Shown here: one piece after another, positions 45,962 to 58,627 of the stretch
Layout: the number at the start of each line of letters is the position of its first letter
Numbering within the stretch: position 1 is the stretch's first letter
DNA from: Trema orientale
Lineage: Eukaryota > Streptophyta > Magnoliopsida > Rosales > Cannabaceae
Direction of reading: 5' to 3'
Length of the DNA stretch: 64,000 bases
Assembly (NCBI GenBank): GCA_002914845.1
Contig: JXTC01000055.1
Location: forward strand, 124,001-188,000
Program-made: the position numbers and the translations under genes
Notes under the pieces: model-generated
The model's database searches: none
What the model was told of the DNA's origin: nothing
Seen by the model: only the letters and a program-made list of their open reading frames with translations

Positions 45962-48900
45962 AATAATATTCGAATTTTACAGTTCAGCATTGAAGACGAA
46001 TAAGATTAAGAAGTAGGTTAAGCTTGTAATCACATATACAATCTTCTTCTTTCTTTTTTTTTTCTTTTTAGAGGTAAGGTAATCACATATATATACAATC
46101 ATTTTGATTAAGTAGAAATCCTAAATATTTAAGCGTAGAAATACGGATGCCTTGCGTACGTGGTGCAAAGTACTGTCAAACCGAAAGTTCTACAAAACTA
46201 TAATCTATAGTTCTACTTTAGTGAAGAGTCTTACGACAAGAAATTGAAGGCATAAACTTGGCCCCCAGTTGGAGAGCAAATAACATCATTGCATCCAAAA
46301 CATAGCTTCTAAGGAAGAAACAATCCCTGTCTTTGACTATTCATTAGTTGATGATTACTATTACGTTTTTAATTAAAAATAAAATAAAATAGTTCTCGAA
46401 ACGAACATGCTGCAGGCCGATTTTCTTGAGCATTCGAGCTAGAACACGCTTTTAAGGAAAAGCCAATAATAGATGTAGATGTATAAATTAAATGACCAAG
46501 GAACGTAGGAAACTTCCAAGATGGTCCTATATTGTACCGAGTAGATTCAGAACTGTTTATTTTCCTGACAAATGGTCAAGTTAGAAAGATACATAAATTT
46601 CCTTCAAACTAAGATCCAGCTAAACCCAATTCGATATATATGTTTGTCTTTTCGTCTGTATATATTGAAAGCCTGTGCCTAAATTAAACAAGCCTAATTT
46701 GTGTCACAATCATTCTAGTTTTATGTCAGGAGATACTACTGGCTTGGTCGTAATAAGTCCCGTAGAAGAAAGGTTATAGCGGTCAATTTTTTTCCCAGCC
46801 GGCTTCGACAAAGATGTCACCATATAATATGCACATGGAGTCACATTAATTAGACATGAATCCACACGCAGACTCAAAAAGGACCTGCTAGTTACCATTA
46901 TGTATATATTACCCTTTTCGTAGCAAATTGCGTGGAGTTTCGGATTTCTTACATACACAATTATTAGAACTTAGAAGTCATTATACCAAATAATCGTTTT
47001 TGTTTGAATATTTTTGCTTTATATTTTGTTTTTCTTATTCTATTGGTTTGTCTAGTTTTCCTTTTTAACGTACCATGCTTATTCTTATGTACACATACGA
47101 AGTTAATTATTCGCTAGCTAGATTTGAAATTTGGATTCTACCTAGGTTGTCATTGTTTGAGCTTTAATAAATTTGAATTTTGGCGTTTCGCTTAATATAC
47201 CAAGAGACAAATGCGAAGGCACCGAAATTCTCCCACGAGTGACCTTTCACATGGAACCAGTACTACCCCATGCTTATTGCCTACGCTTTATGCTTCCAAA
47301 CCCCACCGAAAAATCCATTCTTGTTCAGTTAAGAAAATACAACCATGATGACAAAAGTAAAAGACAATGAAGTCCCCATTTCGAGTTTATTCTCTCGTGC
47401 TATCAGAAATTCAAGTTTCCACATGGAACAACAAAGGGTACAAAAAAAATAATGACCCATTCAAGCACCCCACAAGCTGTAGAATCGGTAGAGCCACTTA
47501 GACATGGATATAATACTATGGTCCCATAAGATAAATACGTAACAGAGCAACAAATAGTACATGTCTAAAGCGTTCTAGACCTTATATATATATATATATA
47601 TGAGGCCAGCAATGCAAAAACGCAACTAGCGCTGTTACGGTCGTTCATCGATAGGATCTATAGTCTTCCCAAGTGTGGAACTCAGGTACTGTAATGGACA
47701 ACTCTGATGCTACAGAAGGATAAGGATTAAAATGTCCATGTCGAGATTTGATTTTTTGAATAATATCGATGACAGTATTGATATCAAATATATTCCAAAC
47801 AATTACCGAAATTTGTCTAAAACTCAAAATTTTCAAAGAAAACTCTAAAAAATGCTAAAATAAGTGATATTGCATAATTTATATGAGTTTTTATTTTTTT
47901 TATAAAAAAACTCCTATTTATAATATATAAGACAATAAAATATATGTATGTAGTAAAAAAATGATCAAATTTCATTTCATAAAACAAGTTTAAAGTTAGA
48001 AAATATTTCACACAGTTTTATTCAATACATTTCATATATATTAATACCTTAAAAATTATAACTAGTACTAAATTATATTGAAAATAAATAAAAAACAATA
48101 ATAACATAGAACAGTTCAAATTCATTCAATACTAAAACAAGTTTCTATGAAGTTGAAAATCATAAGAAAAATCCCCTTTTTGGTCCACACAATATATATC
48201 TTTCCCAAGCTATTATACCTTAATAGTTATGAAGATAGTTATTTATGTGCCACATATATGTTGACTGATCTCTTCCAACAGTACACCTATAAATTGGATA
48301 ATTTGAATTTATTTAACTTGATGAAACATCTTGATAGATATACGCGAACATATTAATATTAATTTGAGGAGAAGATTGAATAAATATTTTATAGCCAAAG
48401 AAATTGCCTTTATTTTGTAATTTTGAACTTGACTCTCTGTTAGGATTATAAAAACCAAAATCACAACCATACGAAGTTTAATCAGTTCCTATGCTCATTG
48501 ATTCGAAACTCATGGAAATAGAATTTTCATTAATCTGACTCATTCTTCCTTGTATCCTACGTCTTTTTTCAAATTGTTTCTCAATTACCCCATTACTAGG
48601 ATATTGTCGACGATATTATCGATATTTCAAAATATCAACAATATTGGCATGGTAATATTTATAAATATTTCGATATTAGCTCATGTTTTAATGATAGTTT
48701 ATCGATATCGACATACCTTTGACATTGTGAATATTTCAAGGATACACCAAAAAAAATATCTTTTCATCTATTATCGATATCGACACTTCAAAATGGGAAT
48801 ATTATCGCGATAATGTTGACAAATATCACTACATTTTAATCCAAATATGTATGTATTTTATACATCCTATAATATCAATTTTCTAGTATTAAAAAAATAC

Positions 48901-48976
48901 AGTATGACATAGGAAATGATGGACTTCAACAAAATATGATAAATTCTTTAACAAAAAAAAAGTCTAAAGATAACAA
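45962..48976. other. Intergenic DNA, nothing recognised
   Basis: AT-rich, with short unsupported frames. A (TA)n run lies at about 47585-47601. Around 48600-48840 the sequence is unusually rich in 'cgatat' and its complement 'atatcg'. No gene call is made. Confidence 0.5.
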
Positions 48977-48977
48977 A

Positions 48978-49193
48978 ATTTTGGGGGGATGGCTATGGTA
49001 GGGGCGTCCCTACGTAGGGTCATGCCTTAATTATCGTTGGATGGGAATCTGTGGGGAATAACGGAAATCTGTGGGGAATAACGGGAATCTGTGGAGAATC
49101 TATTTATATACAGATTCTCATTCAACGGTGAATAGACAGGGCCCTACGTAAGGGCGCTCCCACTATAGACGGGCCCAAATTTTGGGACTCGTA
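48978..49193. mobile_element. MITE-like element with imperfect inverted ends
   Basis: The left end 'ggtaggggcgtccctacgta' (about 48994) pairs imperfectly with the complement of the right end 'tacgtaagggcgctcccac' (about 49145). The interior holds three short tandem copies of a unit like 'gaatctgtggggaataacgg' (about 49040-49100). No coding capacity. Exact boundaries are uncertain. Confidence 0.55.
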
Positions 49194-49895
49194 ATATTAT
49201 TTTAAACAAGTAAATTAGCCTATGATTATGATACACGTCCATTTCGAAGACACCAGAGAAATATTTTTGTCCTGGTGTAAGGGTTTAATCCCCTTCTCTA
49301 TATAGTTTTGTGCAAAATGTCACCTCTGATTTGATGGCAGCTGATTGTCACGGGTTATTTAGCAGGGCTTTAAACAAAAATTAAAAAAAGTTCACGGGTC
49401 TATGTTTTGCGTGGGCTACGAATGGCGTCCATGAACCATGATCAGTGTCTTATCAGATCAATCTCGTAAAACTCCACAAACCCACTACCTATATATCTCT
49501 TCCCAAACCCAAACCTAAACCGGGCAACAACAGTCAACATACATGAACGGTACTATAGTAGACCCTGTTTAACTGGATTTTTGTCATTAACTATCTCTTC
49601 TTCTTGGTCATCAATTTTTTTCTTCCCGAAATAACTTCTTCTTCATCGTTAGTTGGTCCTACTTACTCTACACACCAAAATCAGCATTGACCGATATTGT
49701 TCCGCCACAGCATGTGATATGTATGGTCCAATACTCCTAGACGCTTTCCCTATTGCATTTAAGATTAGTTTTTTTTGTCGTTTCCCTGCAGAGGCCGAAC
49801 TACCATAACAACTCAGACACGGCCAACTTATATTGGCCCATGTCAGACAACGACCAAGGTACCCACTTGACTCGGCAGTAGCCACAAGGATTTTT
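49194..49895. other. Intergenic DNA, unresolved short frame on the minus strand
   Basis: A 78-codon minus-strand frame (49649-49885) has a base composition richer in G+C than its surroundings and a possible splice donor ('agAGTAAGTAG' read on the minus strand near 49660). I do not recognise the peptide. It could be an exon fragment of another gene or chance. Confidence 0.25.
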
Positions 49896-52480
49896 TAGGA
49901 TTTTTACATTTAATAAAAATAATTACAAAAATACGAAAAAATCATCAAAGAAAAAAAGAGGAAATTTGATTTTATATAATAAAATTTACAAGGGCTTTTT
50001 ACAAAATTCCAGGCCCAAAATACCAAAAATTAAAAAATCTCGGATGGACAGAATTTTTTGAAAAACTCCGGATTGATTTATAAAAATATCACTTTTAAAT
50101 TTTTATAAAAGTAACACTTTTAAAAATATTTAGAAACATACCACATTTTTTTCAAAATTGGTATTTTTCAGTGATACTCGAAGTAACTAGTTGCGTTACA
50201 TGGGGCAACCAATCTAGTTACTTGAGGTAACTGATAACGTTACTTCAAATATCTCATCAATAAATAAAAAATAGTACTTTTCTAAATACTTTTTAAATGG
50301 TATTTTTCTAATTAAAATCCGGGTTTTTTCAAACAATTTCAAAATCTAGAATTTTTCAATTTATTTGAAAAATTACTTTAAAAAAATCATATTTCCTCTA
50401 GAAATTAAAAAATTAGAAAACCCATAATTTTAAATTTTTTTTTTTGAACAATCTCAAATTTATTTACAACAATATCACATTTAAAAAATTTAAAAATACC
50501 ACTTTTTACTAATTGATCAGATATAACAGGTTAAATTAATTGCTTGAAATAACTAGACTAGTTACCTGAAGTTATTCGATTGGTTACCTCAAATAATCCA
50601 ACTAGTTACCTATAATACAAAAAAAAAATTAAAAAAAAACAAATTTTAAAGAGAAAAATGGCATTCTTCTAAATATTTTTGAAAAATTATATTTTTATAA
50701 ATTAACATTTTAAAAGATGTTCTAAATAAATCCATGATGTTTCAAAAAATTCAACCCATACAGGATTTTTTAATTTTTTAGACTTTTAGCCTAGATTTCT
50801 ATAAGAAACTCTTTAAAAAATGTAATATGAAATTAGTATTTTTAAAAAGTGAAAATGTTATTTTTCAAAAACGATATTACGGCTAAATTGGTCATTAATT
50901 ACTCAGAATCTAATTATCAATTACAATATTGGTTATTAATACCCAATCTAACTACTAATTTATAGAATGGTGGCTTAAGACTAGTTAGTGGTTATCGATC
51001 CCATATGGGTTATAAGTTATCAAACTGGTTACCACAATGATAGCAATGTAGTCGAGTATGATTTTGAGCATTCCTTTCTTTTCAGTGCATTGTTTACAAA
51101 AATCTAGGCTCAAAGTCCAGAAGAGTTGAAAAATTACAGATGGGTTGAATATTTTAGAAATCCTAAATTTATTTAGAAAATATTATTTCTAAAATTTATT
51201 TAGAAAATATCACTTTTTCAAAATTAGTATTTTTCAAAGGTACTCAAAATAAGCAGTTGAGTTATTTGGGATAACTAATCGAATTATTTCAGGTAACTAG
51301 TTTGGTTACCTCAAATACTTCATCTACTAGTAAAAGAATGTATTTTTATAAATACTTTTAAAGTAATATATTTCTAAGTAAATTTGAGATTTTTCAAAGA
51401 AAAAAATTTACAATTTGAGAATTTTCAATTTTTTTATAAAACTTTTACCATATACAATCAAATTTCCTCAATTATAGCTTACATGCCATACATTTGGTCT
51501 TGGGTTAACAAGAAATGTTTGTCTTCACATGGACTAATGTCACATTTTTTATTCTAAAGACATAAAGTTATCATGTCTAATGCAACAACGTAGTTACGAA
51601 TTTTGGGCCTATGTTCCTATTAAATTAAAAAAAAAAAGACGAAATTTGATTTTTTAATGGTAATTTTCAAAAAAAAAAAAGAAAAATTTTGGAATGTAAT
51701 TACAACCATTTTTAAAAGTGTTTAGAAAACTACCACTTTTTATTAATTGATGACATACCTGAAGTAACCAATCAAGTTACTTATGGCTGAAGTAACTTGA
51801 CCAGTTATCTCGGATACCATTTAAAAATATTAATTTTGAAGTAAAAGTGGTATTATTTTGCTAAATAAACTTTTAAAAAGTGATTTTTCTAAATCAATTC
51901 GGGACTTTTCAAAAAATTTAGCCCAGGACTTTTCAATTTTTGTTACTTTGAGTACAAAACCCAATAAAAAACTTAAAGGTGGGTTCACCATCTAAATGAA
52001 AAATAAACATGGGTTTCTAAGTCTTTTACCTACCAAACAAAGTAAAAAAAATACGGTGGGTTAGTTTTTTTTCTAATTTCCGTACTGCATTTTTTAAAAT
52101 AGTTTTAGTAAAATGCAATTTTTAAAAGAGTAACTAGTAATTGGTAACAAGTTTTCAAATATTGATAATTAATAACTAAATGTATTTTTTTTTTAAAAAA
52201 AGAGAGAGAGAAAAAAATATTTAACTAGTAATAGAAATAGAAAAAATAAATGAAAGTATAGAAAAAATGGGGGAAAAAAAAGAATAACAAAAGAAAAAGA
52301 ATGTGTTATAACTGGTAACCGTTAAACAGTTTCAAACATTAGTAATTAGTAACCATTTACGAAATTTTTCTAAAAAAATTGTGATATAAAAACTGGGAAA
52401 AAAAAAAAATCTAACCTGCTGTATTTTTCAAATTCTTTTCAAAAAGGATCGTGTATGGCCTAATTTCCTCAATGAACATT
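49896..52480. repeat. Degenerate repeat field, about four copies
   Basis: A recurring module runs: 'gattttttcaaa...aatt', then 'tttaaaaa-tatcact', then a run of 'ggtaact-agt-t' / 'agttacct' words, then 'taaa-agt-gtattttt'. Copies lie near 50030-50380, 50440-50780, 51120-51440 and 51650-51950, spaced 400-650 bp apart. Divergence is high. It could be old tandem duplication of a foldback element. No gene is present. Confidence 0.5.
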
Positions 52481-54118
52481 ATTAGGAGTAATTTGGGCCA
52501 AAATGTTTTTCCTGCGACTAATATCTTTTATCAATGTCAGAATGTCATGATGTGTAGTTATATACTTATGACTGTTCATGGGGTTCCGTAAAAACAAAAT
52601 TCCAAAAAGAGAGAATTTGAAATAATTGGAGACTTCAAAGATTGAATGCAATTACTATTTCTTGATTTGGCATTGGAAGAAACCGAAGAATATCTTGGGA
52701 ATTCTATAAGATTAATTCATTATTTTTTCTCGATCTCCCCTTTTCTCTTAGAAATATTGAACACACATAATTCTGAGTTTTATATTACTTCTACTAATAG
52801 GCAAAATAGGGACTAAAAGATTGAATACAAAGATAGAACAACAAGTAAATCCCTTGTGAATTATAAGGTATTCCTCTTACTTTAACTAAATTTAATAAGG
52901 GGATGGCAATAAGGATAATATATAAAACATCATAATCAGAAAAATTGACTTTTAATATTTTCTTTTAGATTTGTATCAGAATTTCTAGAGAAAAATAAAT
53001 AATGGTCATAAAATATATGATTTTTCTACAACTAACATGATGGCTATTCGTCACTAATATTTTGACATTCTTAAAAAATCATTCCACAAAATATTACTAG
53101 AAAAATCAATTTATCCCAAAACACTATAGGTAAGGTCCATATTATGCCCATATTAGGAATGTAGACAGTGCAGGACAACATGGGTTTTTAGCTTTTTACT
53201 GCATAGATCCTACCTAAAGTGCCTTAAAAAAAAATCTTATAGTGCCATTTTGGGATTTACAACAACTTAAAATTAGGGTAAATGTCCATTGTTACACTTC
53301 ATTTTAATAAAAGTCTATTTTTCTCTTTTTATAGCTAAATGATCAAATATATATTATTTTACACTTCGTATATCTACTTATATGTCAGTTTTAATTTATG
53401 TACTAGATATATTAGTTTTTATATTAGACGCATCATATTTTACACTTGGTACATATATTGATATACTGTTTATTTTGCTATAGCATTTGAAAAATAGTCA
53501 TTTACCTAAAATGGGCTCAGATTTTTTTGGTCATTTTGATATAAGACCCTATATTTAAATATAAATTCTAATTTAAAACTAAATTCAAATTTATATTTTA
53601 ATTCAAAATTTTTTGATTTTTTTTTTTACATTCTCTATTTTAGTTACTAATTTTTTCATTTATATTTAAATTAGAATTAATTTGTAATTATATATTTAAA
53701 TTGTAAATGAGTATTTTGGTGAAAATTTTTTGTCAAAATTGTTGTTTGAGGCCAAAAAAAAAAAAAGTCTATAAACTTGTAATAAATTTTGGAATGTTGA
53801 TAATATGCATGTACATATTACCAAACTGTATGTTATTAACTTATTATTTCTCTTGATAAAGACTGTAATTATTACCTAAAAAAAAAAACCCCAGCCGCGA
53901 TACAAAAGCATTTTTTTGCCAACGGCAACAGAGTCAGTCAAACTCCACGTCAGAACCTCACCGAAAGGGGCCCTACCTTTATTTGGGCCCAATTATCCGT
54001 CGAATTCAGATCAAGTAGATTTGCCAGCCCACGTCATAGGCCATATGCCAGGGTGTCAAATTCTTGGTGGGGACAGAACAGAAATATGGATCGTTGCACG
54101 TTGTTTCAAACTTTCAAA
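52481..54118. other. Intergenic DNA, nothing recognised
   Basis: AT-rich, without supported genes or clear mobile elements. Confidence 0.45.
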
Positions 54119-54204
54119 GGCAATAACTAATATTTTATATATCTCAAAAAAAAAAAAACAAAACAAAAACAAAACAAAACAAAACAAAACAAACGGCAAT
54201 AACT
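54119..54204. repeat. Short A-rich insertion flanked by ggcaataact
   Basis: The ten bases ggcaataact occur at 54119-54128 and 54195-54204. Between them lie about 66 bases ending in (CAAAA)n. This fits a very short retroposed, 3'-end-only insertion, but the evidence is slight. Confidence 0.4.
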
Positions 54205-54214
54205 GGAACTGACT

Positions 54215-54380
54215 TGCCAACTGGGGCTAGCTCAGTTGGTCCAAGGTTTGAGGGTAGTGTGTGTGTGTTTGGGGGGGTCAGGGGTTCAAACCTTGGTAAT
54301 GTGTGTGTGTATTATTTTCCTTTAATTTGTAGTAAGTGGTGGTCATTAGTTAAGCCCCACTTTTTTAAAAAAAAAAAAAA
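54215..54380 (+). mobile_element. tRNA-derived SINE
   Basis: 166 bp with a polymerase III A box TAGCTCAGTTGG (54228-54239) and B box GGTTCAAACC (54283-54292), about 44 bases apart. A (GT)n stretch lies between the boxes and another follows the B box. A poly(A) tail is followed by a 14-bp target-site duplication aactggaactgact (54201-54214 and 54381-54394). The direct repeats are perfect, so the insertion is fairly young. Confidence 0.9.
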
Positions 54381-54479
54381 AACTGGAACTGACTCGTAGG
54401 TTAAATTAAAACTTATAAGCTTTTGAATTTTTTTTAAAAATCAATCTTCCTCCAGCTTTCTCTAAGAGACATTTTGACC

Positions 54480-54835
54480 TAATACCTATTTTTGTACCTT
54501 ATATTTCAAAAATATTCATTTTTCTTTAAAAACTATATGATTTTTAGGTATATATTTCATATGTAAAATATGTGTAGTACATATTTGCAATGTAAATTTT
54601 TACTCATGATTTACATTTACACTGTTAAATTTATATCTATAGTAATATTTTGAAACATATATTTTTAGGTACAATTTATATACATAAAATGTAGATCACG
54701 CTATACATTTTAGGTATAAAATACTGTGGTAATTATTTCTTCACAAATGGGTATAAAAACTGGGTATTTATAAAATAAAAAAAGTGTATATGAAAATATA
54801 CTTAAGAAAAACGGATATTTATGAACTTTTTCATT
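54480..54835. mobile_element. Foldback-type repeat, related to 63545-63923
   Basis: Starts with 'ctatttttgtacct...aatattcatttttc' and ends with 'acggatatttatgaactttt'; the ends are approximately inverted. The interior shares 'tatttcatatgtaaaatatg' and 'aatgtaaatttttac' type words with 63545-63923. Low-complexity AT composition limits certainty. Confidence 0.5.
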
Positions 54836-57600
54836 TCATAGTTTATTGGTTAATAAACATGTTTAATGATCAATAATGTTTCTTTTCAGTAATAAATAAT
54901 ATATTGTTCAGGTGATTGTCAAAAGTTCAATGATGATATTATTGCAATTTTTTTTTAACAGTTGCAAGCAATTGATAAATAATGCAAATAGCACTTGTCG
55001 AAAATAACAAGTTACTGAAAAAAATAAACTAAAATCCCAAGGTTGCATTTTTTTTCTTGTAAGTTAGACCCGTTAGCTATGAAATTTTTAGATGGGGAGT
55101 ACCCCCATTAATTATAATCTTGAAACAACAATTTCAATCTAGTTTCTCTCACTATTCTATTCATCTTATTTTCATCCAAGTTTGAATCAGAGGAGAACCA
55201 ATAATAATATTAATAATAATAATAATAATTTCGATTTCTTTTTACTTGTTTATCGATTTGAACTATTTGTTGATTTGATGATAATATAGTCTCAACTCAA
55301 ACAATTATTTCCCAATCAGATCACATAGGAAAAACAAAGTGGATAACAATTAAAAACCAAAAAGGAATCAATTTTTATTTATTCATTCCTGCGCTTATAT
55401 GCTTTAAATTCAAATGAGGGGGAAAAAAAAATGCTTTATTTATTATGAAGAGATCATATCAGATCATACTATGTATCAGCGGAAATGTAGACGTGTTGCT
55501 GGCCCTCAAATATTGTACTCTGATTTTGGGTGCACATTTTGTACAACGCGTTCTTTTTTTTTTTTTTTTTGAAAATTGTACGACGCGTTTTTAGCCCTCA
55601 AATATTTTGCTCTGAGTTCGCGTGCAAATTTTGTATACGTGCTGAAAATAATAAGGAATACAATTTTTTTTTAACAATAGCAATTATATTCTTAAACGAA
55701 ATCAATATTTGCCTACTACTTAGTTTCAGAGACATTAGTTTGAGAGGACACCGACTGATTGATCTATATATGAAGCTAAATGTTTGTACAATTTATCATC
55801 TCAATTCATGTGCCAACCAATCAATTGATGTTAGTAATCTAAAACTTGAAACTAACTGTTTATTCTTTTTTTTCATATTATTATTACTTTTTAAAGTATT
55901 CAATATACTAATTAATTACGTCAAATATTAATTAGTTAGATATTAATTGAGATACTAAAATTGGACAATAATTTGAATTTGATAATATAATTTATTTAAA
56001 CAAGTGAAATACCAAAATTAAACAAGTGATTTGAGTCGCTGAAAGAGATCAACTAGCTAAAAAATATTATTGATTAATTAGCCCAGTAATGTTATGTGGA
56101 AATAATATTATATATACAAACTTAATTTAAGAATAATATTGGAAACAAGATCTTAATGTTGTCCCTTTTTTTTTCCTTAAGAAATTTTCCTTAAGAAATT
56201 CAATCTCCGCGTTTGTTTCATATTTCAATAACAATTATTTGCACCTGTACGAATAAACGTTTCCACAATACGACATTCGATGAATGCTATATTGCTTCTT
56301 ACCATTACAATATTCTACATGTCATAAAATAAGAAAGACCTGAAGTTTTTATAAATTATTGCACGTCTAAAGAATCTCATCATCCGATAACGTTGAAAAC
56401 ATATATATATATATATCAATTATTATGCGATTTAATATCACTGCAAAATCTGATCAATTACGTTGGGAGACTATGCTGCTGCCCTACCATATATGTCAAG
56501 GCCTTCTCTTCCGACCCTTAAACACATTAAATAATTTCGTTATCATCAACTAAGATTAAAAAAAAAAACGGAAGATCTCTTTCCTTGAAAAAAAAAAAAA
56601 AAAGTAGGGCGGGAGAACATCTGCATTGGTTAAAAACATCACTGGAACAATTTTCCACTAGTTTAATTTGGCACCCCAAAAAAAAGAAATACACAAAGAA
56701 GAGATGGAATTGTGACTCCTTTTTTTAGCATAAACCAAGGAGAGTATTTATTTTGAGTCCTTTTTTCAGTATATTTCTTGATTAGAAGCTTGTGTTGTCC
56801 ATCTAGCAAAATTTTAGAGGACAAGGTTTAATTGGATATCTAGTAGTCATTATCAAAAAGAATTCTTATTTGGCTGGCCAATTTTTCCAAGTACAGGGGC
56901 AGGACCGTGTGTTTGTAAGACATAATAACTTTGCCTATATATGGGGAAAAAACATTTAGTGCATGTGATTAATTATAAATCAAAGTAGTGCAAATTCGAA
57001 GCTACATATTTATATTAACTTCAGCTAATTAATACTACCGGTTACTAACCTCTTGAAAATGACAACATACTAGTTATAAGTGTACGTACTACGCACTTAC
57101 ATTGTGCAACTTGCCTCGGAAATTACTTTTCTGTCTTTGTTGTGTATCGATTGATACATTTAACAAAGGGGCCTATTTAGTTGTCGATGATTAGTCTTTT
57201 AGGTCATTTGGAGCAAACGTTCAAGAACAAATATACTCAGTAACTAGGGACCACCTGGACGTAATAAATCGAAACCTGGCCAAGAAATTCCTCTAGAGGG
57301 GACCACGTGGACGTAATAAACCGTGCATGGCATTATGACTTCTGATTTTTCTAATTTAATCTCCTTTCTTTTCCTGGCTACGTACTAATTTTCAATTCTC
57401 CGACTTCAGTGGATTAACTGATCATACCGAGCTGGGGACAAACGTCCCAGGCCAGCCAAACCTTAGCCTATACATATCAAAAGCTCTTCGGCTTAGGCAC
57501 TTGGCTGAATTAATGTATCTACGGCACTTTGATCAGACAAGTTTCAAATTTCAACCATAACTTGATTCGTAAAAACGTTCAGAAGTGATTGAAATAGAAT
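54836..57600 (+). other. Distal upstream block of the last GLOX
   Basis: No gene is seen. Segments between about 55490 and 57330 match the upstream region of copy 3 (27120-30540). Two nearby copies of 'gacgtaataaa' follow 'gggaccacctg' (57247) and 'gggaccacgtg' (57299). A (TA)n run lies at 56401-56416. Confidence 0.5.
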
Positions 57601-57770
57601 GGGCCTGTTTGGGATAGGTTTTACTTCTTGAAGTAAAAATATAAAAAGATTTCTTAAAAAAAAATACGAGTCCATGTTTCCTTAAAATGATCTTTTGGAT
57701 ACAAAAAGATCTTCTAAAAATCTATCCAAACACTCTTAAAAGATCTTTGAAAGTTGTGTTAAACAGGCCC
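57601..57770. mobile_element. MITE with GGGCCTGTTT ends
   Basis: 170 bp with terminal inverted repeats GGGCCTGTTT / AAACAGGCCC and flanking aat on both sides. 'aaaagatcttctaaaa' in the middle is part of an internal palindrome. The three-base flanking repeat would fit a Harbinger-type MITE. Confidence 0.75.
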
Positions 57771-58548
57771 AATAACCCTTTTCTTCACTGTAATTTCGAG
57801 AATTTAATTAATTATTTTTAACTTCTGCTGCATGCTTATATAATTATTAGTAAAACTAAAATAAAATAAAATTATCATACACATATCTATTTTAAATTTT
57901 AGTTTAGCTTAAGTGAGAAGACAGTTCTATATATAATTTCCTGGAAATTTCAATATGAGGGTTTTTTTTTTTTTATGGCCTTGGAATCATGATCAGTACT
58001 GATAATTGGTTTCACGTCCCTCTAAGTATAATAAAAAAAAAATGCTAAACAATTTCAATAACTAATGCAATTAATTAAAGAGTCATTCTTTCACTATCAA
58101 ATTAAACATTTCAATTAAAAAAGTTCAAAAAAAAAGCACCTACAAGAAAACCCAAATAATTATCACCAACCGTATTAATCCAATCAAAACAACATAGAAT
58201 AAAAAGAAAATCATAGTATTCAAAGATATGCATGGAAGCCGTGTTCTAGGCCTTCGCCTCTTAAACAAATTAATTAAAATTGCATTACCTACGGCCTCGA
58301 ATTCTCATCTGACTTAATAGCTGGAAGTCCAGTCCCTACCCTTCCAGCAAAAAAATAATATCCTGTTCCTACCCTACCCTACCCTACCCGGCTCCTAATT
58401 TATATGCTCGAGGGAAGAAGTAGTGGGCAACATCTCTCCCGCACACACAAATATTAAGATCTTTAATTAAATCAAAGGAGACAAAACATATCAAACCATC
58501 CTCAACAGCGAGTCCTTAAAATAATTAACAAGTAAAAGGCTCAAACCT
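57771..58548 (+). promoter_or_regulatory. Proximal upstream region of GLOX copy 6
   Basis: From about 58060 it carries the family promoter block ('aatgcaattaattaaagagt', 'ttcaaagatatgcatggaag', 'ccgtgttctaggcc'). A short run of four CCCTA units (about 58368-58388) is not telomeric in type. Confidence 0.45.
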
Positions 58549-58560
58549 ATATATATAAAA
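58549..58560 (+). promoter_or_regulatory. TATA box of GLOX copy 6
   Basis: 'tatatatataaaa', about 68 bp ahead of the start codon, followed by 'gcgcgcc'. The leader is predicted to be short (about 40 bases). Confidence 0.6.
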
Positions 58561-58627
58561 GCGCGCCAAGGCTCTCAAAACAGCAGTACTAACACAGAAC
58601 CAAATAAACAAGGCTCTCAAATAAGCA

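Noticed and set aside
54215-54380. Possible tRNA gene (A and B boxes)
   Set aside because: No cloverleaf can be drawn, the boxes are separated by (GT)n, and it has a poly(A) tail and target-site duplication, so it is a SINE.
58368-58389. CCCTA repeats resembling telomere sequence
   Set aside because: The unit is CCCTA, not the plant CCCTAAA, and there are only about four copies in promoter DNA.
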